NCBI GenBank assembly: GCA_963844315.1
Contig: CAWJOC010000033.1
Coordinates: 310,001 to 374,000, forward strand
Length of the DNA: 64,000 nt
Direction of reading: 5' to 3'
Source: CAWAVN01 sp963844315
GTDB taxonomy: Bacteria > Planctomycetota > Planctomycetia > Planctomycetales > Planctomycetaceae
Shown piece after piece: positions 39,249-49,331 of this stretch. The notes beneath the pieces are model-generated. The model saw nothing but the letters and a program-made list of their open reading frames with translations, ran no database searches and was not told where the DNA came from. Both the position numbers and the translations under genes were made by a program. Position 1 is the first letter of the stretch. Each line of letters begins with the position of its first letter.

Positions 39249-41987
39249 CTATTGTAGAGACGTCAAACTCGCGGCGGAGCGGACATGCGTTTTCCCGATT
39301 TCCACGGCGGTCTCCAGAGAACCCGAAGCGGTCGCAGTTTGGAATTTCTCAAAGCCTTCATCCAGGAACCTGGCGAAGTCGCCTGCGTTCTGCTCCATGC
39401 CAATAAAGTTGGACAACCGATTCAACTGGCCATTTTCCGCGATGTCATGGGGATTGAGCACCATGTAGATGGGCATCGTCAAGTCACCGGAGGCCAGATG
39501 GAGTTTCCGGTTCATCGTCGTCAGCCATTCGCGTTCCGTCTCATCCTCGATCAGGGGAATCTGATCGACAAAAACCTGGACGCGGACGAATTTTTCCAAG
39601 CGCTCGCGGGTCTCGGGTTGAGGAAAAACGGTCAATTCCATCTTGCGGCAGTTGATGCAGTTTTGCCCCGTGAAATCGACGAACAACGGCTGGTTGGTCC
39701 GGCGGGCGTAATCCAGGGCCTTGAGAAAGTCCAAGCTATAAGTCAGGTTGTCGTGCTGCAAATAGGGACCAAGTTCCGCCACGGCCCCTTTGTCCTCCTG
39801 GGGTTCGTTTTCATCCTGCCCGCCCCCATGAAACCGAGGGGGGGCGAAGGCGGCGATATTGTCCCACACCCAGCCCGATGGCTGATAGGACGTGAACAAC
39901 GCCGAGCCAATCATGCCGGAGAGTGCCAAAAACGGGGCCGCGAACGCCAACCGGCCCAACGTGAATTTGCCCGGTGTGTCGTGAGGCATGCGGTAAAGCC
40001 CCAAGGGATATAGCCCGGCGAGGAGTGCCAGAGCGAACCATGCCCCCATCACCACGTTGTAAGGCAGGTAGGTGGGTTGGCCGAACCAGATGGAATCCGC
40101 CACGCTGAGGAATTTGAGCGCGGCTCCGATTTCCAGAAAGCCCATCGAGATTTTAATGATGTTCATCCACCCGCCGCTTTTGGGCAGTTTGGTAAGCATC
40201 TTGGGGAAGAGGGCCAGCAAAAAGAACGGAAAGGCAAACGCCCCGGAGAACGCAAGCATCCCGACGATGGGCCAGAAAAATTCGCCTTTGGACGCCATCA
40301 CCAAAAGCCCTCCCGCAAAGGCGAAGGTGCAGGTGAAAGAGACCAAGGTGAATGTCAGCGCCATAAACAGCGTGCCGATGATCCCGCCTTTTTGCTCCTT
40401 GCCCGCCGACCACGTCAGCAGCCCACTCGGAACACGGATTTCGAAGACGCCCAGCATGCTGATGCCGAAAAACAGGATCACGCCGGTGAGCATCAGGTTG
40501 AGGCCCACGTTGTTCGCCAGGCGATTTAAGTCAGTGGCTTCAAACAGCGCGGAGATCAGCAGCCCAAGTCCCGTGAAGGTGGCAATGATTCCGCCGCAGT
40601 ACACCAAGGCCAAAGTGATGGGCCGATGGTGCTGCTTTTCCGATTGCTTCAAAAAGAAGCTGATCGTGATGGGAACCATCGGATAGACGCAAGGGGTGAG
40701 TAGCGCGCCGAACCCCGCCACCACCGCCGCCACGATGAACCACAACAGCCCTTTATTCTTGGCTTCATCGGTGGAATTGGCCACACCGGGGTCTGATTTC
40801 GTGGACGAACTGGCTTCGCCCAAAAGAGCCGCCAACCGGACCGCCCTGGCATCCTTTGGCGCGGAATCGTCCGCCACTCCACCATTTGCCTGAGTTTCCG
40901 ACGGGAAATGTCCCCGGCCAATGGCAGCGGGATCGCTCGACTTCAGATCAAACACAATCGAACTCGGCACGCAGGAAGTCTTACAGGTTTGGTAATCCAA
41001 GCCGCCTTTGATGCCAAAGCCCTCGCTTTCCGCTTTCGGCAGAACTTCATAATCCCGGCTCCAGGCGATGGTTCCGTGATGAATTTCATGTTCCACCGTG
41101 GCAAAGCCCAGATCCTCTGTTTTCTTTTCAAAAGGCTCGCTGGGCGTGAAGTCTTCCCCCAAAGGTTTCAGGTTTTGAAGCTCTTCAATCTCGATAATGG
41201 TGGGGGCGGCCCCGATCGCTTTTTTTTGCGTGATCGAATACGTGTGCCAGCCTTCGTCCATCGCCATTTGGATAGTGAGAGTGACTTTCTCGCCCGGTTT
41301 GGCATCTTGCGGAGCGAGTGTCACGGTCAGTTCCGCCGGTCCTGGGTTTCTGCTAAGACTGGGCCGTTCTTGATGGACGAGCGCATTCGCCGATGGTTTC
41401 GTCCCCAAGGCGGCTTGAATGGGTTCCGATTTCAAGAGGCAGACGTTCTCGTCGCAAAGCTGAAGGCGGACTTTCCCCACCGCCGCCACATCGCTCAATG
41501 CGACACCATCGGCCAAGCGGTATTTGCGGGTCCAAGTGATGGGAGAATCGTATTTCTCGACAAACCCTTCAAATTCGGCAGAGAATTCCGTCTTCGGCTC
41601 CCTTTCGGCTTTGAAATCCTTGTCCACCGCTTCCAAGCCGTTGGTCTTGGACAGGTCGAATCGGGTGGGCTGACCCTTGGGAGACGCCGTCGAATAGGTA
41701 TAACTGCCCTTCGGCACGTTGATGGTGACAGACAGCGTAACCATTTGGCCGGGTTTCAAGTCCTCCACGGATCCCTGGACGGGTTTCAATGTCGCCTCGA
41801 CCAGCGTCCCCGCCGGTTTCTTGGCGGCGGGCTTCTTCAACTCCAATTGGATCAAGGGGTTGGCGAGGGTTCTGGGCTTCGTCTCTTGCAAAAAATCTTG
41901 CCCAAAACTGTAGGCCGGGCCAATCAGTCCGAAAACCAGACCCAGCAGGAGGGCGGTTTGAAGTGTACGAAGAGAGGACTTCATCAT
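39249..41987 (-). CDS. DsbD-like thiol:disulfide interchange protein with duplicated N-terminal domain
   Basis: A 912-residue protein moving electrons from cytoplasm to periplasm. Signal peptide 1-29. Two DsbD-alpha-like domains (about 45-205 and 215-385), each with its own cysteine pair (QLCDENVCLL, YQTCKTSCVP), precede a membrane domain of eight or so helices (about 425-720) with the CVYPMVPITISFF cysteine helix and FTCTFAFAGG. A C-terminal thioredoxin-like domain has DFTGQNCINCRKME. The doubled N-terminal domain is not found in E. coli DsbD. Targets may include the cytochrome-type proteins encoded nearby, an inference. Confidence 0.88.
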   Translation of the reverse strand: MMKSSLRTLQTALLLGLVFGLIGPAYSFGQDFLQETKPRTLANPLIQLELKKPAAKKPAGTLVEATLKPVQGSVEDLKPGQMVTLSVTINVPKGSYTYSTASPKGQPTRFDLSKTNGLEAVDKDFKAEREPKTEFSAEFEGFVEKYDSPITWTRKYRLADGVALSDVAAVGKVRLQLCDENVCLLKSEPIQAALGTKPSANALVHQERPSLSRNPGPAELTVTLAPQDAKPGEKVTLTIQMAMDEGWHTYSITQKKAIGAAPTIIEIEELQNLKPLGEDFTPSEPFEKKTEDLGFATVEHEIHHGTIAWSRDYEVLPKAESEGFGIKGGLDYQTCKTSCVPSSIVFDLKSSDPAAIGRGHFPSETQANGGVADDSAPKDARAVRLAALLGEASSSTKSDPGVANSTDEAKNKGLLWFIVAAVVAGFGALLTPCVYPMVPITISFFLKQSEKQHHRPITLALVYCGGIIATFTGLGLLISALFEATDLNRLANNVGLNLMLTGVILFFGISMLGVFEIRVPSGLLTWSAGKEQKGGIIGTLFMALTFTLVSFTCTFAFAGGLLVMASKGEFFWPIVGMLAFSGAFAFPFFLLALFPKMLTKLPKSGGWMNIIKISMGFLEIGAALKFLSVADSIWFGQPTYLPYNVVMGAWFALALLAGLYPLGLYRMPHDTPGKFTLGRLAFAAPFLALSGMIGSALFTSYQPSGWVWDNIAAFAPPRFHGGGQDENEPQEDKGAVAELGPYLQHDNLTYSLDFLKALDYARRTNQPLFVDFTGQNCINCRKMELTVFPQPETRERLEKFVRVQVFVDQIPLIEDETEREWLTTMNRKLHLASGDLTMPIYMVLNPHDIAENGQLNRLSNFIGMEQNAGDFARFLDEGFEKFQTATASGSLETAVEIGKTHVRSAASLTSLQ

Positions 41988-42075
41988 GGCAGTTCCAACG
42001 CTTGGGTGGAAAAAGTCAGGTGGGATTTTGCGGGGTGGGAAGGCCCGGAAACGTCATTCCTACGAAAAACTATCG

Positions 42076-42113
42076 CGATTTGTGGGGTTTGCTTCGTCAA
42101 GCCCCACAAATCG
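42076..42113. repeat. Perfect hairpin upstream of the DsbD-like gene
   Basis: CGATTTGTGGGGTTTG pairs with the complement CAAGCCCCACAAATCG across a 6-base loop, interrupted only at the inner end. It lies about 90 bp upstream of the DsbD-like start and might sit in its leader. There is no T tract. Confidence 0.65.
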
Positions 42114-42253
42114 ATCTCGAATTCCAGAGGAATTGCGGACATCATAAGCAAAAATGGCAAATTCGGGCAATCGCTACACATTTCACAGACCCACAGTCGG
42201 GACTTCATCCTACCCAGGTTTTCCAAATCTCGCAGATCCTGGTTCGTAAAGAC

Positions 42254-42500
42254 ATTTTAACGCAAAGGCCGCAAAGACAAGACGCAAAGAGCCAAACACG
42301 AAGAGCAACCACGGATAACACGGATGTCACGGATTAAAGAATTACGATACGGGGTCGGTTATCATTTTTTGATTCCATAACCCCACAACTCATCCCTGAC
42401 GATCGCTTATAAAGCTTCCGATGTGGTTTTTTCCGTGTAATCCCTGGTTGCTCTTCTTTTGGGTTCCGGTCCCGCCCGCTGTGCCCTTTGCGTTAAAATC
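42254..42500. repeat. Nested inverted repeats: D arms outside, F arms inside
   Basis: Outer ATTTTAACGCAAAGG (42254) pairs with CCTTTGCGTTAAAAT near 42485. Inner AGAGCAACCACGGATAACAC (42302) pairs with CCCTGGTTGCTCTT near 42440. The order D-F-F'-D' gives one long possible stem. Together with the hairpin at 42076 this is all that is seen between 41988 and 42602. Confidence 0.8.
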
Positions 42501-42602
42501 TCTGATAGATCAATGGCGAATGGCTTGTCGCGTATCGACATCCTACAATAAAGCCGTGCGTTACCTGATTCTTCTGCGAGATTCCAACCGTTTCCATTGC
42601 GC

Positions 42603-43553
42603 ATGAATTTCCAAAGCCCTTCCGATTCCGAGCGGCAGATTGATCTGCTTCGAAAAAACCTGGGCGGGGTCATTCAGGGGAAAGAGGAGGCGATTGAGAT
42701 CCTGATCGTGGCGCTCCTGGCGGGCGGGTCGGTCTTGATGGATGATGTGCCCGGCGTGGGGAAGACCACACTCGCCAAGGCCCTCGCCCGGAGTGTGGAT
42801 CTTGCGTTTCACCGAGTGCAGTTCACGCCGGATTTGTTGCCCAGCGACATTTTGGGGTCGTCGATTTATAGTCCCCTGGACGGCCGGTTCAATTTTCGCG
42901 AAGGGCCGATCTTTTGCAACGTGCTTTTGGCCGATGAAATCAACCGGGCTTCGCCCCGGACGCAATCAGCCTTGCTCGAAGCCATGAGCGAAACGCAGGC
43001 GACGATTGAAGGCATCCGGCATCCGTTGCCCGCGCCGTTTCTGGTCATCGCCACGCAAAACCCGATTGATTTTCACGGGACGTACCCATTGCCCGAAGCC
43101 CAGTTGGACCGGTTTTTGGTGCAACTGCATTTGGGCTACCCCGACGAGACGCACGAAATCTCGGTGCTGTATTCCCAACAGGAATCGCATCCCGTCGAGC
43201 ACGTCGCGCCGGTGCTCTCGCGGGACAACATCCTGGGTTTGCAGCAAGCGGTCCGGCAAGTCCACGTCGAGCGGAACGTGGGAGAATACCTCGTCAAAAT
43301 CGTCAGGGCCACGCGGGAGGATTCCCGGCTCAAACTTGGCGTCAGTCCGCGCGGGTCGCTCATGCTGTTTCGGGCCTCTCAAGCGGCGGCGTTCTCCGCG
43401 GGGCGGAGTTTCGTCCTGCCGGATGATGTCCAAAGGCTGGCCCCGTATGTGCTCCCGCACCGCATGATTCTCACCGCCAAGTCGCGGTACGGCAGCATCC
43501 AAAGGGCGGAAGTCGTCCAGGACATTTTGAAGCAGGTTCCGGTCCCCACATGA
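42603..43553 (+). CDS. MoxR-family AAA+ ATPase
   Basis: A 316-residue chaperone-like ATPase. Walker A is VPGVGKTTLAKALA, Walker B LLADEINRASPRTQ, sensor 1 ATQNPIDFHGTYPLPEAQLD, followed by the MoxR C-terminal lid. The ATG at 42603 is used; a TTG lies two codons before. It is followed by a DUF58 gene, the standard MoxR partner. Together they typically mature or insert cofactors into a von Willebrand-type protein, none of which is present here. Confidence 0.92.
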   Translation: MNFQSPSDSERQIDLLRKNLGGVIQGKEEAIEILIVALLAGGSVLMDDVPGVGKTTLAKALARSVDLAFHRVQFTPDLLPSDILGSSIYSPLDGRFNFREGPIFCNVLLADEINRASPRTQSALLEAMSETQATIEGIRHPLPAPFLVIATQNPIDFHGTYPLPEAQLDRFLVQLHLGYPDETHEISVLYSQQESHPVEHVAPVLSRDNILGLQQAVRQVHVERNVGEYLVKIVRATREDSRLKLGVSPRGSLMLFRASQAAAFSAGRSFVLPDDVQRLAPYVLPHRMILTAKSRYGSIQRAEVVQDILKQVPVPT

Positions 43554-43635
43554 CGAAGTCAATCTAAAAAATGAGCGGCAAGGCACTCAGGATTCCACTG
43601 ACAAGAATCCAAATTCAATCGATTCAAAAACAGGA

Positions 43636-43705
43636 GAGCCGTGCACGAAGTAAGCAGTTTTCAAACGTTCACACAACACAAAACCGCTTACTTCGTTCGC
43701 GGCTC
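43636..43705. repeat. Family I inverted repeat between moxR-like and DUF58 genes
   Basis: Arms GAGCCGTGCACGAAGTAAGC (43636) and GCTTACTTCGTTCGCGGCTC (43686) flank a 30-bp spacer. The sequence is a diverged copy of the repeat at 31708. Confidence 0.88.
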
Positions 43706-43752
43706 AATTTCAGCAATTCCATTCTCACGGTTTTTTTGGAACTATTGAAATC

Positions 43753-45061
43753 ATGAGACAGCCTTTCAGCAAACACTGGCTGAACCAACTCGTCGTGCCG
43801 GTTTGGGTCTGGAACTTCTGGCGATTTAAAATGACCCTGTCCGGGCGGATGCTCCTGGGGGCGACGATGATGTCGCTCATGGGAACCATCTCCGTGCAGA
43901 TTCCCATTTATCAGATCTTTTGCTCGCTCTCGGCGCTTTTGGTGGTGACGTTCCTTGCGGGGCTTTGGTGCCGGCCGCGCGTCAAGATCACGGGCGTTTT
44001 GCCCCGCACCGCCACCGTGGGGCAACCGGTGCGAACACAATTTACAATGACCAATGCGTCTGGCAGTCCGGCTTATGATTTGTCGTTGGGCTTTATCGAC
44101 CTGACCAAAGCCATCGAGCACATGGACCGGGAATTGTCGGTGGATGTCCTGCGCGAAGGAGGATTCGATCACAATTCCGCTCACGCTCGAACCCAAACGC
44201 CGCGGACTCCATGAGCTTCCCGAGCTCAGGGCCTACAGCACGTTTCCCTTCGAACTGTTTCGCAGCGGGTCGACTTCGCTTTCGCTTCCGCCGCTCTTGG
44301 TGCTGCCCGCGTTTCATCCGCTGGTTGATGTGGATGTGCCGGTGGGACTGAAGCATCAGCCCGGAGGCATCGCGCTGACCTCGAACATCGGCGAATCGCC
44401 GGAGTACATCGGCAACCGGGACTACATCCCCGGCGAACCCGTGCGGCGGATTGATTTTCGCTCCTGGGCGCGGTCGGGAAAGCCCGTGGTGCGGGAATAC
44501 CAGGAGGAATACTATTGCCGGATCGCACTCATCCTGGATACGCACGTCGTCCCAAAACGCACCTGGGGATCGCTGGAACGTTGGGCGGAGGGCTGGTATC
44601 TCCCCTATGAAGAGGGGCCGGAGGTCTTTGCGGAACTCGAAGCCGCCGTGAGCATGACCGCCGCGCTCGCCGATGCCCTGTCGCGCGGCGAGTATTTGAT
44701 CGACCTGTTCGCGGCGGGACCGGATTTGTACGTGTTTCAAGCGGGGCGGCACATTGCCCACTTTGAAAGCGTTCTCGAGATCTTGGCCTCTGTGGAAGCC
44801 TGCCGGCAGGATCCCTTCGCCACGATTGCCCCGGCCCTGGTCGATGAGTTGGCCCAAATCTCCACGGCGGTGTGCGTGTTTTTGGATTGGGACGATTCCC
44901 GCAGGGCTTTGGCCCAAACGATCGTGGAAGCCGGTTGCCAGATGAAGCGGATCATCATCCGCGATGACCCCACCACCCTGCCCGCGATTGACCCCGCCTA
45001 CGGAGACTGCCGACAGTATTCCCTAAAAGACGTGGCCAAAGGCCAGATCGAGTTCGCATAA
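43753..45061 (+). CDS. DUF58 protein
   Basis: About 435 residues. Two membrane helices near 35-80 (MMSLMGTISVQIPI, CSLSALLVVTFLAGL) precede the DUF58 domain, recognised by GNRDYIPGEPVRRIDFRSWA and REYQEEYYCRIALILDTHV, the latter beginning a VWA-like fold. The frame breaks near 44163; the join is LREGG to DSITIPLTLEPKRRG. It forms a probable operon with the preceding MoxR-like gene, the usual arrangement. Confidence 0.88.
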
Positions 45062-45091
45062 AGCCGGAAAACTGGAGTGATGTAAAGACGG

Positions 45092-45334
45092 TCACCACAA
45101 AGACACGAAGGATACACAGCGAAGGCGCAATCCATCAGGAAGAGCAACCACGGATAACACGGATAATATCCAGGAGCCACTTGGAACCAGGTCGAGAATC
45201 GGGTGCTCAAGGATTTCACCTCAAGGAGCTATCAAGAACGGATCCGAAGTCATCTCATATCCGTGTTATCCGTGGTTGCCTTTTGTTTTTGATTGTGGAC
45301 TTCGCCCTGTGGCCTTCGTGTCTTTGTGGTTAAA
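45092..45334. repeat. Nested inverted repeats: E arms outside, F arms inside
   Basis: Outer CACCACAAAGACACGAAGG (45092) pairs with CCTTCGTGTCTTTGTGGTTA (45313). Inner GCAACCACGGATAACACGGA (45143) pairs with TCCGTGTTATCCGTGGTTGC (45261). The unit starts 30 bp after the DUF58 stop. Nothing else is seen up to 45533. Confidence 0.85.
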
Positions 45335-45533
45335 TCCAACTCAAATTGACTGAAGAATCTCGTCTCGACAGGCCATCGGAATCCCGCTAGATTTCTCCCC
45401 TCATCTCATTCTCACTCGAAAACTTCTCCATCTTCACAAATCGATGCCCCGATGCTCCCGCTGGTTGGCGTGGAGGTTGGGGACATGAACTCTTAGTCCG
45501 TCCGCCGGTCTAAGAGGCGGGAGCCGATTTGCC

Positions 45534-47443
45534 ATGATCCTTCGCCTTTCCCGATATGCGCTGTGTGGTGTTTTGGCCGCATCGCTCGGCTGCCAGAATC
45601 CTTCCAATCGTGCCAACAAATTCGCCGACGACGAGACTTTTGGGGCCAGGCTGTCTATTGCCAGCGATGATCTGGCGGGATTGGAAACCGGACGCGGGCA
45701 TTTACCGTCGCTCGCCTCGGAACTGGCCGACCATCGGCAACAAACGGAAGTGGAACGGTCGCCTGAGATTCCGGGCGGCTCGAGTTTGACCGTCATGCGT
45801 CTCTTGGAGCGCGGGCACGATGCCGACGCCCACGGTCGCACCCAGGAAGCCAAAATGTATTACCAGCAGGCCTTGGCTGAGGATCCGGACCAGCCGGACG
45901 CCCATCATCGCCTGGCGATCCTGGCCGACCGCGCGGGAGATTTCCCGTTGGCTTTAGAGCACTACCAGCAAGCGCTTCGCGGCAAACCCCATGATGTGGA
46001 CGTGCTGAATGATTTGGGCTATTCCTATTTTCTGCAAGGCCGCGCCGCCGACAGCGAGCGGTATCTCAACCAGGCAAGGCAGATTAACCCCAAGCATCCG
46101 CACGTTTCGGAAAATCTTTCGCTCCTGTATGATTCCGCCAAGGCCGAGCAAGTTCTCTTGACCGTGATGGGACCAAGGCAAACGCAGGCGACACTGGCCC
46201 AATTGTTCCAGAATCCCCCCGTCGCCGAACGGCTCCGACCGATGCCCCCAATGCAAGGCGGCATGAATCTGACGGAACAGCGGCCAAGCCAATTCACGGA
46301 AGAGCCGCCGACGGGTTTAGAATCTCTCCAGCGAAAGATGGAAGAAGCCCGCCTCCGCAGCATCGCGGAACGGCAGCACCGCAAAACCCCCAGCCATCAA
46401 GCCACCGTTTCCAACCAATCGGCGGGTTTGCCGCCGTTGCCTCCCAATTATCCCCGCCACGTTCCGGCACAAATGGCTTACTCTCAGCCCGATGAAATTC
46501 CTGATGGACGAATCAATGATGCATTTCGCTCGATTGATGCCCAAGGCCATTCCTTAAGGTCCACCGGTCAACAGGACAGGCCCAGGCAAAATGCCCTCGC
46601 CAGTCCTATGAACCGAGACGCCTCGCCGATACAGAGGCCTTGCCTTTGACCAATTCCAGACACTGCCGGAAGAGCGCGCGGCGGCTCCCACTTGGAACAC
46701 TCCGCCGAAACCCTGGCCGGCCCATTCGCTGGAGACCGTTTCCGCCCAGACCATTGACCAGGCCAACTACGCGCCCGTCCCGCCGAATTATCCGCCCGCC
46801 GGTTCCGTCCGGCCAGGATTGCCTTCCGCCGCCCAGCGCCGCGGAGATCGGCATGGCCGCGGGTCCGGGTTCTCTCTTCCCGCCGATTACGGATTCCTAT
46901 GATTCCACCCCATCGCAACACGGCCCCGCTCCGGCGATGCGGTCACTGCCCGGAACCGACTCCCGAATGAACGGCTCCATGTATCCAGAGCCAGGCGGAC
47001 ATGGCGTGCCCGCGGATTGGAATACCTCGGCCCCCGCGCAAAACCCAAGCGGAACCTGGGGACAACCGCCCGCTGTATGGAATGGCCAGCCCCAACAATC
47101 CGGTAGGAATGCCGCGCCTGAGGGATACACGCAGGATGCCTACGATCAAATGCGTGCCCAGCACAATGCCCAGTTCAACCATGACCAGCAAGCGCTCGCC
47201 GCCCAGCCGGGATTATTGACGAATGGTCCACCTGAGCGTGAAGCCTTGCCAACCTCGTTCGATCCCAGCCAGCAACACTGGCCCGCTTACACCCGCGAGC
47301 AATACGACACTCGCCACATGGACCAACCGACCGCCGAGGCTCCCGCGTCCTCGCCCGGACACGGCCAATACAGCGGGCAAACCGTGCCGCAATATAACCC
47401 GGCCACGCAGCAAGCCCCGCAAAACTACGGCCGCAGTTGGTAG
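45534..47443 (+). CDS. TPR lipoprotein with long Pro/Gln-rich tail
   Basis: About 635 residues. The N-terminus has a lipobox (LAASLGC), then three TPR units (about 95-200: ADAHGRTQEAKMYYQQAL, LALEHYQQALRGKPHDVDVL, GRAADSERYLNQARQINP). The remaining 420 residues are Pro, Gln, Asn and Ser-rich with PPNYP repeats and no predicted fold. Two frameshifts are inferred, near 46637 and 46830, since the same compositional style continues (VPPNYPPAGSVRPG). The protein is probably an envelope scaffold. Confidence 0.75.
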
Positions 47444-47444
47444 T

Positions 47445-48594
47445 TTATTTCCCTAAAGCGACCGTTTCCCCCGTGGCGGCGGCGCGGTAACCGGCGAGGA
47501 TCACATCCACCGCGTGCGCTCCCATCGACACTGGCACATCGCTTTCGTTTTCCTGCTCCAAGCAATCCAGAAAGCACGCCGCATCGGAGGCATACTCCGG
47601 CTCCACGGGAATCCAGCCGGTCTTGGGCTTCACGCCACCAACGGCCATCGTGCTCGTCCAAAAGCCCATCGGGTCTTCCGGGTGCGGAGTCTTGGGCTGT
47701 GACCAAGCCGGGGCATCGCTCCAGACTGCCAAACGCGGTTTGTAAGCATCCAGCGTGATCGAGCCTTCTGTCCCCACAAGATGCAATTGATGCACCCCAT
47801 GCGAGGGATGGCTCGACCAGCCCGTCCGCCCCACCGTGATCGTGGCATCTATGCCTTCTTCCATGCCGAGCATCAAACACGAAAAGTCCTCGACATCATT
47901 CTTTTGATGCTCCGCGAAAAAGTAATTGGCCGTCGTTCCCGACGACGCTCGCGAACCTTTGCCCTGTCAGCCATTGGAAGAGAATCAGCGGATACCACCC
48001 CACGCATAACAACTCGCGCTTGGAGTCGATGAAGGTAAACCGCTCGGCCTCGGGTTTTTCTTTGCGAGGCTTTGATAAGTCCGCCGTGCCCGCAATGCCC
48101 TTGGCGAACATCAATTCACAATGCAGGCCAATCAATTCCCCCAACTCGCCGGTTTCCAAAATCGCTTTCGCCCGCTGGGCCATCGGCATGCGGACCAAGC
48201 TAAAAACCTGACTGTGAACGCCCGCCTCTTTCACCGCATGGACCACATCCCAAGCCGACCCTGAAGTTGTCGCGACTTCCTTATCGATGTAAAGATGCTT
48301 CCCCGCCTTGGCACAGCGCAGCATCAAGTCCGCCCGGCGTTCGGGTTCCGCGCAGATGCTGACCAGATCGACATCCTTCCGATGAATGGCTGCCTCGAAG
48401 TCCTGCAAATAAGGCACATTCAATTCCGAAGCCAACTGCTGATTGAGTTCCCGCCGCCTTTGCGTGATGTTCTCCTCATCCGTCAGCCCCACGACTTTGC
48501 ACCGCGGATCGGCTAAAAACGCCCTCGCGTAATTCTCCTGATGCGTATGACACCCCGCGATCAGAAGTAATCCAAATGTTGGCGACTGGCTCAT
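47445..48594 (-). CDS. Gfo/Idh/MocA-family oxidoreductase
   Basis: About 382 residues. The Rossmann half (1-125) contains VDLVSICAEPERR and AGKHLYIDKEVATT, the Lys-containing signature of the family. The C-terminal half has beta strands for substrate binding (LHLVGTEGSITLDAYKPRL). An extra G near 47934 breaks the frame; the join is SVVGN to TANYFFAEHQ. The glycine-rich start is degenerate (LLIAGCHTHQENYA), so NAD(P) binding may differ from typical members. It is convergent with the TPR lipoprotein. Confidence 0.85.
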
Positions 48595-48621
48595 AAGGAA
48601 GTTTTAGAGACATCCGAAGAA

Positions 48622-48965
48622 GTTTTAACGCAAAGGCCGCAAAGAAAAGACACAGAGATCGCGAAGAGGCTATTTTCTGTTGCTCAATCTATCTACGAAC
48701 CAGCCAACACCCATGTAAAGTAGCACGGCAAAGAAGATTTGAGAGATAGGGACATAAAAACATGCCAAAATCTCACGCCGCCCGAACTCCAGACCAAAGT
48801 GGGAATATACCCAGGCACAAACTGCAAAGCAGACCAGGACCGAAAGAACGTAAACGCCAAACAGCCCAATGACAATCTGCTTCTTACTCATCGATATTCC
48901 CACACCACGGACGAAAAATCCTTCGCGGTCCTTTGCGTCTTCTCTTTGCGGGCTATGCGTTAAAT
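48622..48965. repeat. Family D inverted arms bracketing a small gene
   Basis: Left arm TTTTAACGCAAAGGCCGCAA (48623) and right arm TCTTTGCGGGCTATGCGTTA (near 48943) are inverted. They enclose the whole of the 73-codon membrane-protein gene, with 2 bp between the left arm and that gene's stop. Confidence 0.85.
48670..48891 (-). CDS. Small two-helix membrane protein
   Basis: A 73-residue protein. Two hydrophobic helices (IVIGLFGVYVLSVLVCFAV and ACFYVPISQIFFAVLLYMG) are joined by a short charged loop, with basic ends (MSKKQ, SNRK). No family is recognised. The start is taken at MSKKQ because the four codons before it are weak. It lies alone between inverted copies of repeat D, which is the strongest evidence that it might be repeat cargo. 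Confidence 0.55.
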   Translation of the reverse strand: MSKKQIVIGLFGVYVLSVLVCFAVCAWVYSHFGLEFGRREILACFYVPISQIFFAVLLYMGVGWFVDRLSNRK

Positions 48966-48973
48966 GCCTTTGC

Positions 48974-49300
48974 CTATGACGGGCGAGGATCTTTCAGTTC
49001 TACCACGATGTTCCGCCACGGCCCTTTTCCCGTGTTGACCGCATTGTGCACGGATTCGCCTTGGACTTCGCGGAACCGCACGTCGCCGTCTTTCATCTGC
49101 CGGGGCGGGTCGCTGGTTCCATCGGCGAAGACCGATTGCAACTCGCCATCGCCGATGACGACGTACAGAAAATCCATCTCGTGCCGGTGCAGCCCCGTCG
49201 ATTCGCCCGGCTGCAAACAGAGATCCCACACCCGGACGCGGTCGTTCTCGAACAATAACCTTGTGCCCACATCGGGAGAAACGATTTTGGCTTCGCTCAT
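48974..49300 (-). CDS. Single-domain cupin
   Basis: A 108-residue beta-barrel. The first cupin motif is GLHRHEMDFLYVVIGDGEL, with two His and one Glu for metal binding. The second, GESVHNAVNTGKGPWRNIVVEL, retains one His. No enzyme specificity can be given. It follows the ceramidase-like gene by 31 bp on the same strand and may be co-transcribed. Confidence 0.85.
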   Translation of the reverse strand: MSEAKIVSPDVGTRLLFENDRVRVWDLCLQPGESTGLHRHEMDFLYVVIGDGELQSVFADGTSDPPRQMKDGDVRFREVQGESVHNAVNTGKGPWRNIVVELKDPRPS

Positions 49301-49331
49301 GGGTTGTTCCTCAATTCATTTCATCCGTGGC

